DNA of 12,634 nt from Bacillota bacterium (GTDB lineage: Bacteria > Bacillota > Clostridia > Tissierellales > Peptoniphilaceae), in assembly GCA_023443025.1 (NCBI GenBank), contig JAEZWM010000058.1, forward strand, positions 1 through 12,634. The letters are read 5' to 3'. How positions within the stretch are numbered: the first letter of the stretch is position 1; each line of letters starts with the position of its first letter. Below are positions 1-6,866 of this stretch, in pieces. The notes below the pieces were generated by a model. It was not told the origin of the DNA, searched no databases, and worked only from the letters and a program-made list of their open reading frames with translations. Made by a program: the position numbers and the translations under genes.

Positions 1-1
1 A

Positions 2-70
2 ACTTCATATAATCATATGATTAATTTGGAGGAGTTATTGGAAATCGCAAGAGATTTATTGGAGGTGTAA
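2..70 (+). CDS. 3' end of an unidentified upstream gene (partial)
   Basis: A reading frame is open from the window edge to a TAA at 68-70, giving 22 residues ending in LEELLEIARDLLEV, which looks like a charged amphipathic helix. The Shine-Dalgarno of the next gene (GGAGGTG, 61-67) lies inside its last codons, and only one base separates its stop from the next ATG, as expected for a co-transcribed upstream gene. Regulators often precede ABC pairs of this type, but too little is visible to assign a family. Confidence 0.5.
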   Translation, partial: TSYNHMINLEELLEIARDLLEV

Positions 71-71
71 A

Positions 72-983
72 ATGAAGCTTGAGTTTGTGGATATTAACAA
101 AAGCTTTTCAGGCAAACAAATACTTCATGACGTTAGTTTTGATGTTGTTAGTGGGAAAGCCATGGGATTCTTAGGAAGAAATGGTGCAGGTAAAACCACT
201 ACGATAAGAGCATTGATGGGAGTTTTTAAACAAGACAGTGGAACTTTTTTGTTGGATGGTAAAGTATTTAATCCTGATAAAACAAAAGTAGGGTACTTAC
301 CTGAAGAACGAGGAATGTATGCAAAGGAACCGATACTTGAACAATTGGTATACTTTGCAAGACTAAGGGGAGCTTCTAAATCCGATGCTACAAAGTCTGC
401 AAGTGAATGGATAGATAGGTTTGAATTGGGAGATTATAAAAAAAGTAAACTCGAAACACTATCAAAAGGTAATCAACAAAAAATTCAAATAATACAGGCG
501 TTTTTAAATGACCCGGATATTATCATCCTCGATGAACCATTTAGTGGGCTTGATCCTGTAAATGCACAAGCATTAAAAGATGTAATTATGGACTTTATCA
601 CAGAAGATAAGCTTGTAATCTTTTCAAGTCATCAGATGGGGCATGTTGAAGATTTTTGTGATGAAATCAGTTTGATAGACAAGGGTAGAATAGTTTTAAA
701 TGGAGATTTAAAAGAGATTAAAAGAAACTTAAGATCGAATAAAATAAGACTATCCATCCAAGATATGGACAGACAAAAGCTAAGAGCATTTTTAATGGAA
801 AAGATTAGTTCTATAAAAATAACTGAAGATAGAGAATCCATGATAGTGGAACTCATAACAGGTAAAAAACCAAATGAACTACTATCAGAGATTATTCAAA
901 CTGGACATGAAATTGAAAGATTCGAACTATATGAACCAAGTTTACAGGATATATTTATAATGACGGTAGGTGAGGAAAAATGA
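72..983 (+). CDS. ABC transporter ATP-binding protein, NatA/YhaQ type
   Basis: Cytoplasmic ATPase subunit that powers the membrane partner encoded immediately downstream. In its 303 residues, Walker A is GRNGAGKT at 35-42, the signature is LSKGNQQ at 130-136, Walker B with catalytic Glu is IIILDE at 150-155, and the switch His is H187 (SSHQM). The signature form LSKGNQQK and the roughly 100-residue C-terminal extension ending in SLQDIFI are typical of NatA/YhaQ ATPases, which work with ABC-2 permeases in sodium or toxic-compound efflux. The start is supported by GGAGGTG five bases upstream. The 3' end overlaps the permease start by four bases (ATGA), so the two are translationally coupled. 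The transported substrate cannot be read from the sequence. Confidence 0.93.
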   Translation: MKLEFVDINKSFSGKQILHDVSFDVVSGKAMGFLGRNGAGKTTTIRALMGVFKQDSGTFLLDGKVFNPDKTKVGYLPEERGMYAKEPILEQLVYFARLRGASKSDATKSASEWIDRFELGDYKKSKLETLSKGNQQKIQIIQAFLNDPDIIILDEPFSGLDPVNAQALKDVIMDFITEDKLVIFSSHQMGHVEDFCDEISLIDKGRIVLNGDLKEIKRNLRSNKIRLSIQDMDRQKLRAFLMEKISSIKITEDRESMIVELITGKKPNELLSEIIQTGHEIERFELYEPSLQDIFIMTVGEEK

Positions 984-2206
984 AAAACTTAGGAAAAGTA
1001 TTTACATTTGAGTTGAAAACTTATACTAGGAAAAAATCATTCATAATCACTACTATAGTATTAATACTGGCAGCTATGCTTGCTACATCAATCCCGACAT
1101 TTATTAATCTTTTCACAGGTGGAAGAGGTATTGATTTAGAAAATATAAGAGGAAAGAGAAATTTAGCTATATATACTGAAGATACTGATTTAAAGAATTA
1201 TATCAGGTCTTCCCAGGACTTTACGGGATTTGATTTATATGAGGATGTAGATACTTTAATAAAAGATGTAGAAAATGGTACTATAAACAGAGGATTTAAC
1301 TTAGGTGATAAAAAAATCATCCAGTATTCAATGGATAATCCGGTCAATGATCCTACAATAAGTTTAGTAAAAGATAGTTATCAAAAATATGAACGAAATA
1401 AAGAACTTATAAATAAAGGGATAGATCCAACAGTTGTGGACGAGGCAGCAAGTATAGACATCATAACGGACAATCGGATAATAGGTAAAGAATCGGGATC
1501 CGGTTATACAACTGCATATTTAGTTATGATAACAACCTATATGCTAGTAATTATTTATGGTTCAATAATTGCGACTTCTGTTGCTCGTGAAAAGAGTGAT
1601 AGGACGATGGAATTACTGATTACTTCTACTTCACCAACTTCATTAATCGTAGGTAAAGTACTGGCCGGGGCGGTTATTGGAGTACTACAGATTGCTCTGG
1701 TTTATTTATTCACATATCTTGGATTAAGGCTAAATAGTGCGAACTATCCTGAAGGAATTCTCAAAGCTATAGGGCTAACAATCAGCTTTGACGGACTGCT
1801 CGTAATACTTGGTTTTACAGTGGTCGGATATTTAATGTATTTATTTCTTTTTGCCGGACTTGGAGCACTTGTATCTAAAGTCGAAGATGTAAGTACCTCT
1901 GTTAGTCCTGTTACATTTTTGTTTATAGCTGTATACTTTGCCACAAATCTTGCAATTAATTTACCTGAGAGTGGGATAGCCAGAATTATATCGTTATTTC
2001 CATTTAGCTCTCCGATAGCGATGTTTGCAAGATATTCACTGGTTAGAGTACCTTTTTACGAGTTATTACTCGCTTTTATACTACTTCTAGGCTCAACCAT
2101 ACTATTGGCGTATATATCTATCAAGATTTACAGACACGGTACGCTTAATTATGGAAACAGGGTTAAACTAACTCAAGCCATTAAATCAGTATTTAAAAAA
2201 GATTAA
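980..2206 (+). CDS. ABC-2 type permease, NatB/YhaP type
   Basis: Membrane subunit of the exporter, 408 residues. One membrane segment lies near residues 21-40. A hydrophilic, probably extracellular, region of about 130 residues follows, then a block of about five membrane segments from residue 176 onward. This is the layout of the ABC2_membrane_3/NatB class. The cytoplasmic segment REKSDRTMELLITSTSP followed by VGK matches the conserved loop of that class, which contacts the ATPase. The tail (residues 385-408) is basic and cytoplasmic. The start ATG overlaps the ATPase stop codon, with GGTGAGGAA as ribosome binding site. A strong terminator follows the stop at once, so the ATPase and permease end their transcription unit here. 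Sodium or drug efflux is likely by family only. Confidence 0.92.
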   Translation: MKNLGKVFTFELKTYTRKKSFIITTIVLILAAMLATSIPTFINLFTGGRGIDLENIRGKRNLAIYTEDTDLKNYIRSSQDFTGFDLYEDVDTLIKDVENGTINRGFNLGDKKIIQYSMDNPVNDPTISLVKDSYQKYERNKELINKGIDPTVVDEAASIDIITDNRIIGKESGSGYTTAYLVMITTYMLVIIYGSIIATSVAREKSDRTMELLITSTSPTSLIVGKVLAGAVIGVLQIALVYLFTYLGLRLNSANYPEGILKAIGLTISFDGLLVILGFTVVGYLMYLFLFAGLGALVSKVEDVSTSVSPVTFLFIAVYFATNLAINLPESGIARIISLFPFSSPIAMFARYSLVRVPFYELLLAFILLLGSTILLAYISIKIYRHGTLNYGNRVKLTQAIKSVFKKD

Positions 2207-2207
2207 A

Positions 2208-2233
2208 AAAGCTCCCTCAGTTGGGGGCTTTTT
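2208..2233 (+). terminator. Intrinsic terminator of the ABC transporter unit
   Basis: AAAGCTCCC pairs with GGGGGCTTT (9 bp with one G-U pair) around a six-base loop TCAGTT, followed by a T run. It begins two bases after the permease stop codon. Confidence 0.9.
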
Positions 2234-2246
2234 ACATGATAAATAA

Positions 2247-2423
2247 TCTTGCTTATTCATTATACTAATTGCAAAAATAGTAGGAAAGATCAGTCTATAT
2301 TATTGGGTGATGGATGTGCTGGATAAAAACGGTCTCTTCCCCGGCATTCCAATACTCTTGTTGATGGGGATGGTGTTTTTGACAGCAGGCAGCTTTAGAT
2401 TAAGAGAATATGCATTTAAATAA
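2247..2423 (+). pseudogene. Relic membrane-protein C-terminus or unrecognised small protein
   Basis: An open frame of 58 codons between an in-frame TAA (2244-2246) and TAA (2421-2423) encodes a hydrophobic peptide ending in MVFLTAGSFRLREYAFK. This looks like the last membrane helix and basic tail of a permease. The only ATG that gives a useful product is at 2310 (37 residues), and it has no Shine-Dalgarno at proper spacing. By hand count, 41 of 84 bases from 2310 to 2393 are G or C, well above the surrounding genes, and GC-rich codons such as CCC, GGC and CTC cluster here. The stretch sits between two terminators with no clear promoter of its own. I read it as a remnant of a transferred or decayed gene. 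A real small membrane protein is possible but less likely. Confidence 0.35.
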
Positions 2424-2453
2424 AAAACTACGGCTAATAAGCTGTAGTTTTTT
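2422..2453. terminator. Strong bidirectional terminator hairpin
   Basis: AAAAAACTACGGCT pairs with AGCTGTAGTTTTTT over 14 bp (one G-U) with loop AATA. It has A and T runs on both sides, so it can act on either strand. It directly follows the stop of the relic frame, which suggests that frame once had its own transcript. Confidence 0.9.
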
Positions 2454-2468
2454 ACGATATTGATGTAA

Positions 2469-2497
2469 TGGACAAAAGTGATAAATGGTGATATCAT
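2469..2497 (+). promoter_or_regulatory. Promoter of the ATP-grasp/esterase unit
   Basis: The -35 box TGGACA (5 of 6 consensus) is separated by 17 bp from the -10 box TATCAT (5 of 6), which has an extended TG one base upstream (TGATATCAT). Transcription would start near 2504, leaving a short leader with GGAGGTG at 2515-2521. Confidence 0.6.
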
Positions 2498-2526
2498 AAT
2501 TAAAAGTTATTATCGGAGGTGTAATT

Positions 2527-3696
2527 ATGAACTTTGTATTTATATCACCACACTTTCCTAAAAACTTTGAGGGATTTGTTGTTAGATTAAACCAAAAGGG
2601 TATTAAGGTTTTAGGGATTGCTGATGTCAGTTATGATGAACTTAGTGATGTTATAAAAGAAAACTTAACAGAGTATTATAAGGTCAATGATCTGGAGAAT
2701 TATCACGAAGTACTAAGAGCGTGCGGTTATTTTACTCATAAATACGGCAAAATTGATAGAATTGAATCATTTAATGAACACTGGCTGGAACTAGAAGCAG
2801 CATTAAGAACTGATTTTAATGTATTTGGATTGAAAAATGATGATATAGAGATAGTAAAAAGAAAATCTAAAATGAAAGAAGTATTTAGAAATGCAGGTAT
2901 AAAGGTAGCAAGAGGTAAGGTTTTTAAAGATATAGCTGAAGCCAAAGCGATAATCGAAGAGGTTGGTTATCCGGTATGTGTAAAGCCGGATATCGGGGTA
3001 GGAGCAGGCAACACTTATAAGATAAGAGATGAAGAGGAACTTCAAAAGTTTTTTGACCTCAATCATGGTGAAGAGTTCATTATGGAAGAATTTATAGATG
3101 GTGAAATTGTAACCTATGATGGCTTAACGAATAGAGATGCAGAAACTGTTTTTAACTCAACTCTTGTATATAATGCAACGGTATTAGATATAGTTAGATA
3201 CAATGAAGATATGTATTATTACATCCCTCGTGACATAGAAGATGACATAGTAAAGGCAGGAGAGAAGATAGTCAAAGCCTTTAATTTGAGGGAAAGATTT
3301 TTCCATATAGAGTTCTTCAGGGAAAACGAAACGGGAGAATTGGTAGCATTAGAAATAAATTGCAGAGTTCCGGGTGGTCGTACTACCGATATGTTTAACT
3401 TTGCAAATGACATAGACATATATGAACTATATGCAGGACTTATACTAGAGAATAGATTTAATGCTCAAATTAACAGACCATATTTCTGTGCTTATGTTGG
3501 TAGAAAAAACTTTAGAAAATATGAAAAAAGTCTAGAGGAACTATTGCAAATCTATCATCATGAAATTATGCTTGTTGATTCTATTCCGGGTGTGTTTGCA
3601 GCGGTCATGGGAGATGTAGGAGCAATTTTTAGAACTAAAGAAGAGAAAAGGATGTTTGAAATCCTTGATGACTTCTTGAAGCTCAGAGGTGAATAA
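2527..3696 (+). CDS. ATP-grasp domain ligase of unknown substrate
   Basis: A 389-residue enzyme of the ATP-grasp superfamily, which activates a carboxylate as acyl-phosphate and joins it to an amine or thiol. Residues 1-100 form a Rossmann-like pre-ATP-grasp domain. The ATP-binding Lys is K153 in VCVKPDIGVGAG, the adenine-side acidic segment is EEFIDGE at 187-193, and the metal-binding residues lie in HIEF (E262) and ALEINCRVPGG (E276, N278, with R280). The GG after the Asn fits the carbamoyl-phosphate-synthase/biotin-carboxylase-like branch. Nothing identifies the substrate. The start has GGAGGTG at ideal spacing and a promoter just upstream. The stop overlaps the esterase start by one base (TAATG), so the two products are coupled and probably share a pathway. 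Confident as ATP-grasp, open as to reaction. Confidence 0.88.
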   Translation: MNFVFISPHFPKNFEGFVVRLNQKGIKVLGIADVSYDELSDVIKENLTEYYKVNDLENYHEVLRACGYFTHKYGKIDRIESFNEHWLELEAALRTDFNVFGLKNDDIEIVKRKSKMKEVFRNAGIKVARGKVFKDIAEAKAIIEEVGYPVCVKPDIGVGAGNTYKIRDEEELQKFFDLNHGEEFIMEEFIDGEIVTYDGLTNRDAETVFNSTLVYNATVLDIVRYNEDMYYYIPRDIEDDIVKAGEKIVKAFNLRERFFHIEFFRENETGELVALEINCRVPGGRTTDMFNFANDIDIYELYAGLILENRFNAQINRPYFCAYVGRKNFRKYEKSLEELLQIYHHEIMLVDSIPGVFAAVMGDVGAIFRTKEEKRMFEILDDFLKLRGE

Positions 3697-4445
3697 TGGA
3701 AATAAAACAAAAGAGTTTTCACTCAGCATATTTAGACAGAGAGATGCATTTTAGACATTATGGTCATTCTGGTAAACCTATAATAGTTTTTCCTTCTTCC
3801 GGAGGTTCGTTCTATGAATATGAGGACTTTGGAATGATCGATGCAATTAGCTGGTTTATTGAAAATGGAATCGTACAGGTGTTTACTCCGGAGTCAGTAG
3901 ACTCTGAAGCCTTTCTATCTACCTGGAAATCTCCATATGAAAGAGCTGAAATGCACAATAGATATGATGGATATATAGTCCACGAACTAGCTGAATATAT
4001 AAAACATGATCTCAACTATTTTGGAGGTTTTATAGCTACAGGATGCAGTATGGGAGCATATCATGCACTTAACTTTTTCTTAAGACATCCGGATTTATTT
4101 GATACTACAATTGCACTGAGCGGTGTTTATGATGCAAGGTTTTTTGTGGGGGAATACAGTGATATAAATGTATATCTAAACTCTCCGGTTGACTTCATAT
4201 GGAATCAAAATGATCCTTGGTTTATTGAGAAATATAGAGAAGGCAGTATAATTATATGTACAGGCCAAGGAAGATGGGAAGAAGAGAGTATAAGGGATAC
4301 CAAAAAAATGGAAGAAGCTTTTAAATTTAAGCAAATACCGGCTTGGATAGACTACTGGGGACATGATGTTGATCACGACTGGCCATGGTGGAGAGTTCAG
4401 ATGCCGTACTTTTTAGGGGCATTAAGAGAATTAAAACAATTATAG
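3696..4445 (+). CDS. Alpha/beta-hydrolase esterase-family protein
   Basis: A 249-residue cytoplasmic protein without a signal peptide. The nucleophile elbow is GCSMG (116-120, Ser118), followed by AYHALNFFLRHPDLF as in the esterase-D-like family. The C-terminal aromatic stretch WGHDVDHDWPWW (221-232) supplies the catalytic His, H223 or H227, with H223 more likely. The acidic triad member is probably in the GRWEEES segment (192-198) but cannot be fixed by eye. It begins within the stop codon of the ATP-grasp gene, with GAGGTGA as ribosome binding site, and is followed by a terminator, so the pair is a closed two-gene unit. It may cleave an ester or thioester made or used by the ligase partner, which is inference. 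Current family descriptions would only say putative esterase. Confidence 0.85.
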   Translation: MEIKQKSFHSAYLDREMHFRHYGHSGKPIIVFPSSGGSFYEYEDFGMIDAISWFIENGIVQVFTPESVDSEAFLSTWKSPYERAEMHNRYDGYIVHELAEYIKHDLNYFGGFIATGCSMGAYHALNFFLRHPDLFDTTIALSGVYDARFFVGEYSDINVYLNSPVDFIWNQNDPWFIEKYREGSIIICTGQGRWEEESIRDTKKMEEAFKFKQIPAWIDYWGHDVDHDWPWWRVQMPYFLGALRELKQL

Positions 4446-4471
4446 ATGCGTTTTTTTACGCATCTATTTTT
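4443..4471 (+). terminator. Intrinsic terminator after the esterase gene
   Basis: TAGATGCG (4443-4450) pairs perfectly with CGCATCTA (4459-4466) around a T-rich eight-base loop, followed by TTTTT. The first three stem bases are the esterase stop codon. Confidence 0.88.
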
Positions 4472-4504
4472 AAAAGATATAATATAATTCCGATTGTCTA
4501 GACT

Positions 4505-4532
4505 TTCACTCTTATTGCATTTATGTTAAAAT
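4505..4532 (+). promoter_or_regulatory. Promoter of the thrE-msrAB-nadD-ridA operon
   Basis: TTCACT (4 of 6) and TAAAAT are spaced 16 bp apart, with an extended -10 TG (TGTTAAAAT). The predicted start near 4539 leaves about 30 bases before the first coding region. A second TATAAT at 4478-4483, with TTTACG 17 bp upstream inside the preceding terminator, is a weaker alternative. Confidence 0.5.
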
Positions 4533-4554
4533 AAGGATTAAGAGTAATGAGATT

Positions 4555-4570
4555 GAAGGTGATTTAAATA
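4555..4570 (+). promoter_or_regulatory. Shine-Dalgarno that places the start at an AUA codon
   Basis: GAAGGTGATTT resembles the full GGAGGTGAT complement of 16S rRNA. It ends five to six bases before ATA at 4568-4570, which directly follows an in-frame TAA (4565-4567). The first standard start, ATG 4592, is about 30 bases from this site and has no Shine-Dalgarno of its own (ACAAATAGA precedes it). Confidence 0.5.
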
Positions 4571-5356
4571 AGCATTCAAATTACAAATAGAATGAGCGCA
4601 GAACTCTTTATGAAACTTGCGATGCGTACAGGTGAATTACTCCTAGTCAATGGAGCAGAGATATACAGAGTAGAAGATACAGTTGTTCGAATACTCTCGA
4701 CCGGTAACCTAGTAGATGAAATTGAAGTTGCTACAACATATTCGTCTATTATGATTTCATTTTATTATAATGGTTACATAACATCTATTAAAAAGATAAA
4801 GGACAGAACGCTGAATTTAGAGAAAATATCGAAGGTCAATGATTTTGCAAGAAGCTTTGTAAATAACAACATAGATATTGATAATGCAAACAAAATCCTT
4901 GATGATATTGAAAATATGGACTCTTACAGCAATGTAAAAAAAGTTGTTATGGCAGCATTTGGATCCGCCATGTTCACCCTGGCACTAGATGGAACTCCAA
5001 TAGATGCAATAGTTGCCTTTGTAGCTGTTCTGTTTGGTCAATACGTTCTTACAAAAACTAGAGACAGTGGTAGGAAATACTTCATGGAGATAGTGTATGG
5101 AGCAATTATAGTCTCTACCGTAGCGATTATTTCTGATCATATTGGAATCGTTTCAAACCTATATGCTGTAATAATAGGTTCTATACTACTATTGTTCCCC
5201 GGGGTTGTTATGACAAACTCTGTAAGGGATTTTATGAATGGAGATTTGATGTCCGGACTTATAGGATTCATACAAGCATTGTTCATCGCAATTGCACTTG
5301 CTATAGGAGTTGGTTTTGTTATGAAGATTTATATGTATCTCGGAGGTGTGATATAA
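4568..5356 (+). CDS. ThrE-family exporter, large part (YjjP-like, DUF1212)
   Basis: N-terminal part of a split ThrE-type threonine/serine or organic-acid exporter in the cytoplasmic membrane. Numbered from ATG 4592 (254 residues), the cytoplasmic N-terminal domain carries the family segment GELLLVNGAEIYRVEDT (14-30). Membrane helices follow from about residue 118. The most conserved family motif is PGVVMTNSVRDFMNGDLMSG (203-222). The partner YjjB-like gene overlaps its stop by one base, and in Escherichia coli YjjP and YjjB act together as an exporter. I set the start at AUA 4568, adding eight residues (ISIQITNR), because the only Shine-Dalgarno fits that codon. ATG 4592 is the conventional alternative. 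It is the first gene of a nine-gene operon. The substrate is not determined by the sequence. Confidence 0.9.
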   Translation: MSIQITNRMSAELFMKLAMRTGELLLVNGAEIYRVEDTVVRILSTGNLVDEIEVATTYSSIMISFYYNGYITSIKKIKDRTLNLEKISKVNDFARSFVNNNIDIDNANKILDDIENMDSYSNVKKVVMAAFGSAMFTLALDGTPIDAIVAFVAVLFGQYVLTKTRDSGRKYFMEIVYGAIIVSTVAIISDHIGIVSNLYAVIIGSILLLFPGVVMTNSVRDFMNGDLMSGLIGFIQALFIAIALAIGVGFVMKIYMYLGGVI

Positions 5357-5808
5357 TGTATATTTTTTATCAATTCATTCTGGGATATCTTGCAGTTATT
5401 GGTTTTGCGTACTATTTAACTGTACCTTTTAAGGTGATACCCTACTGTGCAATCGGTGGTGCTGTAGGTTGGACTACATTTATGTACTTTTCGAAATATT
5501 TGAATAATGGGTTTCTAGGAATTCTTCTAGGCTCGATACTTATTGGATTACTAGGGGAGATTTTATCTAGAAAATTTAAAATGCCTGCAACTGTTTTCAC
5601 AATTGCCGGTATAGTTCCATTAGTTCCAGGTCTAAATCTCTATTATATGATGTATAATATAGTTATGAGCAATTATAGCGAAGCTTTTACTGAAGGCCTT
5701 AATGCTTCAATTATAGCAGGTTCTATATCTATAGGACTGTTTTTAGCTTCAAGCATTAGTAATCGAGTAATAAAGCACATGTATAAGAAAAGGAGTGGTG
5801 TTCTATAA
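5356..5808 (+). CDS. ThrE-family exporter, small part (YjjB-like, DUF3815)
   Basis: C-terminal half of the ThrE exporter as a separate 150-residue membrane protein with four to five helices. The family signature is the proline-glycine segment VPLVPGLNLYYMMYNIV, near residues 90-106, which mirrors the PGVVMTNS motif of the large part and reflects the internal duplication of ThrE. It starts at ATG within the TAATG overlap with its partner and has a strong GGAGGTG at 5342-5348. The C-terminus is short and basic (HMYKKR), hence cytoplasmic. Its last codons contain the Shine-Dalgarno of msrAB, so translation of the two is linked. Confidence 0.9.
   Translation: MYIFYQFILGYLAVIGFAYYLTVPFKVIPYCAIGGAVGWTTFMYFSKYLNNGFLGILLGSILIGLLGEILSRKFKMPATVFTIAGIVPLVPGLNLYYMMYNIVMSNYSEAFTEGLNASIIAGSISIGLFLASSISNRVIKHMYKKRSGVL
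5788..5807 (+). promoter_or_regulatory. Shine-Dalgarno and AUA start of msrAB
   Basis: AAAAGGAG ends at 5795, nine bases before ATA at 5805-5807. That ATA overlaps the preceding TAA stop in an ATAA arrangement analogous to the common ATGA overlap. The msrAB frame opens at the in-frame TAA 5784-5786 and contains no ATG, GTG or TTG before GTG 5832. Confidence 0.55.
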
Positions 5809-6866
5809 AGGAAAAGCTTTTAGTTTTTTTAGTGATTATAGTTTTGATAGCTTCAATAGGAGCATGCCAAAAAAATGATGAGGAAGTGAGTGTTATAGAA
5901 AACTTAAATGATAATGTAAAAAGCGGTAATGCTACAAATGAAATATATCTAGCCGGAGGATGTTTTTGGGGAGTTGAAGCATACTTTGCACAAATAGAAG
6001 GAATCACGAGCACAGAAGTAGGATATATAAATGGTAAAACTGAAGAAACTGATTATAGAAAATTAAAAGATACCGATCATGCAGAAGCAGTTTATCTAAC
6101 TTATGATTCTGATATTATCAAACTCGAAGATATATTAGAATATCTATTTAGAATAATAGATCCGACTTCAGTTAATAAACAAGGCAACGACATCGGCAGA
6201 CAGTATAGAACAGGAATTTATTACACTGACGATAGTGACTCTGAAGTAATAAAGGATTTTATAAATAAAAAACAATCAGAATATGATAAACCAATTGCTG
6301 TAGAAGTTGAAAAGTTTTATAACTATGTAAGTGCTGAAGAATACCATCAGGATTATTTGGTTAAGAATCCCGGTGGTTATTGTCATGTCGACTTATCAGT
6401 TATCCCTGATGATCATGTCAAATCAAACGATGACTTAAAGAGTAGACTCACACCGGAACAGTACTACGTGACACAAGAAAATGGTACAGAAAGACCATTT
6501 GAAAATGAGTATCACGACAGTTTTGAAAAGGGCATATATGTCGATATAGTATCGGGTGAACCACTATTTCTATCTACAGATAAATATGATGCCGGTTGTG
6601 GATGGCCAAGCTTTACAAAACCCATCGAAGAAAAAGCAGTAGTTGAACTGGAAGATAGAAGTCATGGCATGTTAAGGACTGAGGTAAGAAGTACTGAAGC
6701 AGATAGTCATTTGGGTCATGTTTTTAACGATGGACCTAAGGACCTTGGCGGGCTTAGATATTGTATTAACTCTGCTTCTTTAAGATTTATTCCTTATGAT
6801 CAAATGGAAAATGAAGGATATGGAGAATTGAAAAAACTAATCGATCAAGGAGAAAATGATGGATAG
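5805..6866 (+). CDS. msrAB: Lipoprotein peptide-methionine sulfoxide reductase MsrA-MsrB fusion
   Basis: Extracytoplasmic bifunctional enzyme that reduces both epimers of methionine sulfoxide in proteins. From AUA 5805 the protein has 353 residues. It begins with a lipoprotein signal: KEK n-region, hydrophobic core LLVFLVIIVLIAS, and lipobox IGAC with Cys21. Starting at GTG 5832 would leave 12 residues before that Cys region, with no positive charge and no Shine-Dalgarno, so AUA is preferred. The MsrA domain carries GGCFWG with nucleophile Cys53 and the distal GGYCHVD segment. The MsrB domain follows with AGCGWPSF, HLGHVFNDGP and catalytic Cys320 in RYCINSASLRF. The zinc CxxC pairs of some MsrB proteins are absent, as in other fusions. 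The 3' end overlaps the next gene by 11 bases. No thioredoxin-like or CcdA partner is encoded next to it. Confidence 0.93.
   Translation: MKEKLLVFLVIIVLIASIGACQKNDEEVSVIENLNDNVKSGNATNEIYLAGGCFWGVEAYFAQIEGITSTEVGYINGKTEETDYRKLKDTDHAEAVYLTYDSDIIKLEDILEYLFRIIDPTSVNKQGNDIGRQYRTGIYYTDDSDSEVIKDFINKKQSEYDKPIAVEVEKFYNYVSAEEYHQDYLVKNPGGYCHVDLSVIPDDHVKSNDDLKSRLTPEQYYVTQENGTERPFENEYHDSFEKGIYVDIVSGEPLFLSTDKYDAGCGWPSFTKPIEEKAVVELEDRSHGMLRTEVRSTEADSHLGHVFNDGPKDLGGLRYCINSASLRFIPYDQMENEGYGELKKLIDQGENDG

Noticed and set aside
2300..2497. 65-codon minus-strand open frame in the gap before the ATP-grasp gene
   Set aside because: It runs through the 2422-2453 terminator stem and the promoter, and has no ribosome binding site at its start.
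2803..3066. 87-codon minus-strand open frame inside the ATP-grasp gene
   Set aside because: It is antisense to the ATP-binding region of a clear gene, with no ribosome binding site and composition-driven Tyr/Phe/Ile content.
4455..4483. Possible promoter TTTACG-17 bp-TATAAT
   Set aside because: Its -35 part lies inside the terminator loop and stem of the esterase gene. The extended -10 promoter at 4505-4532 is a better fit, so this is kept only as an alternative.
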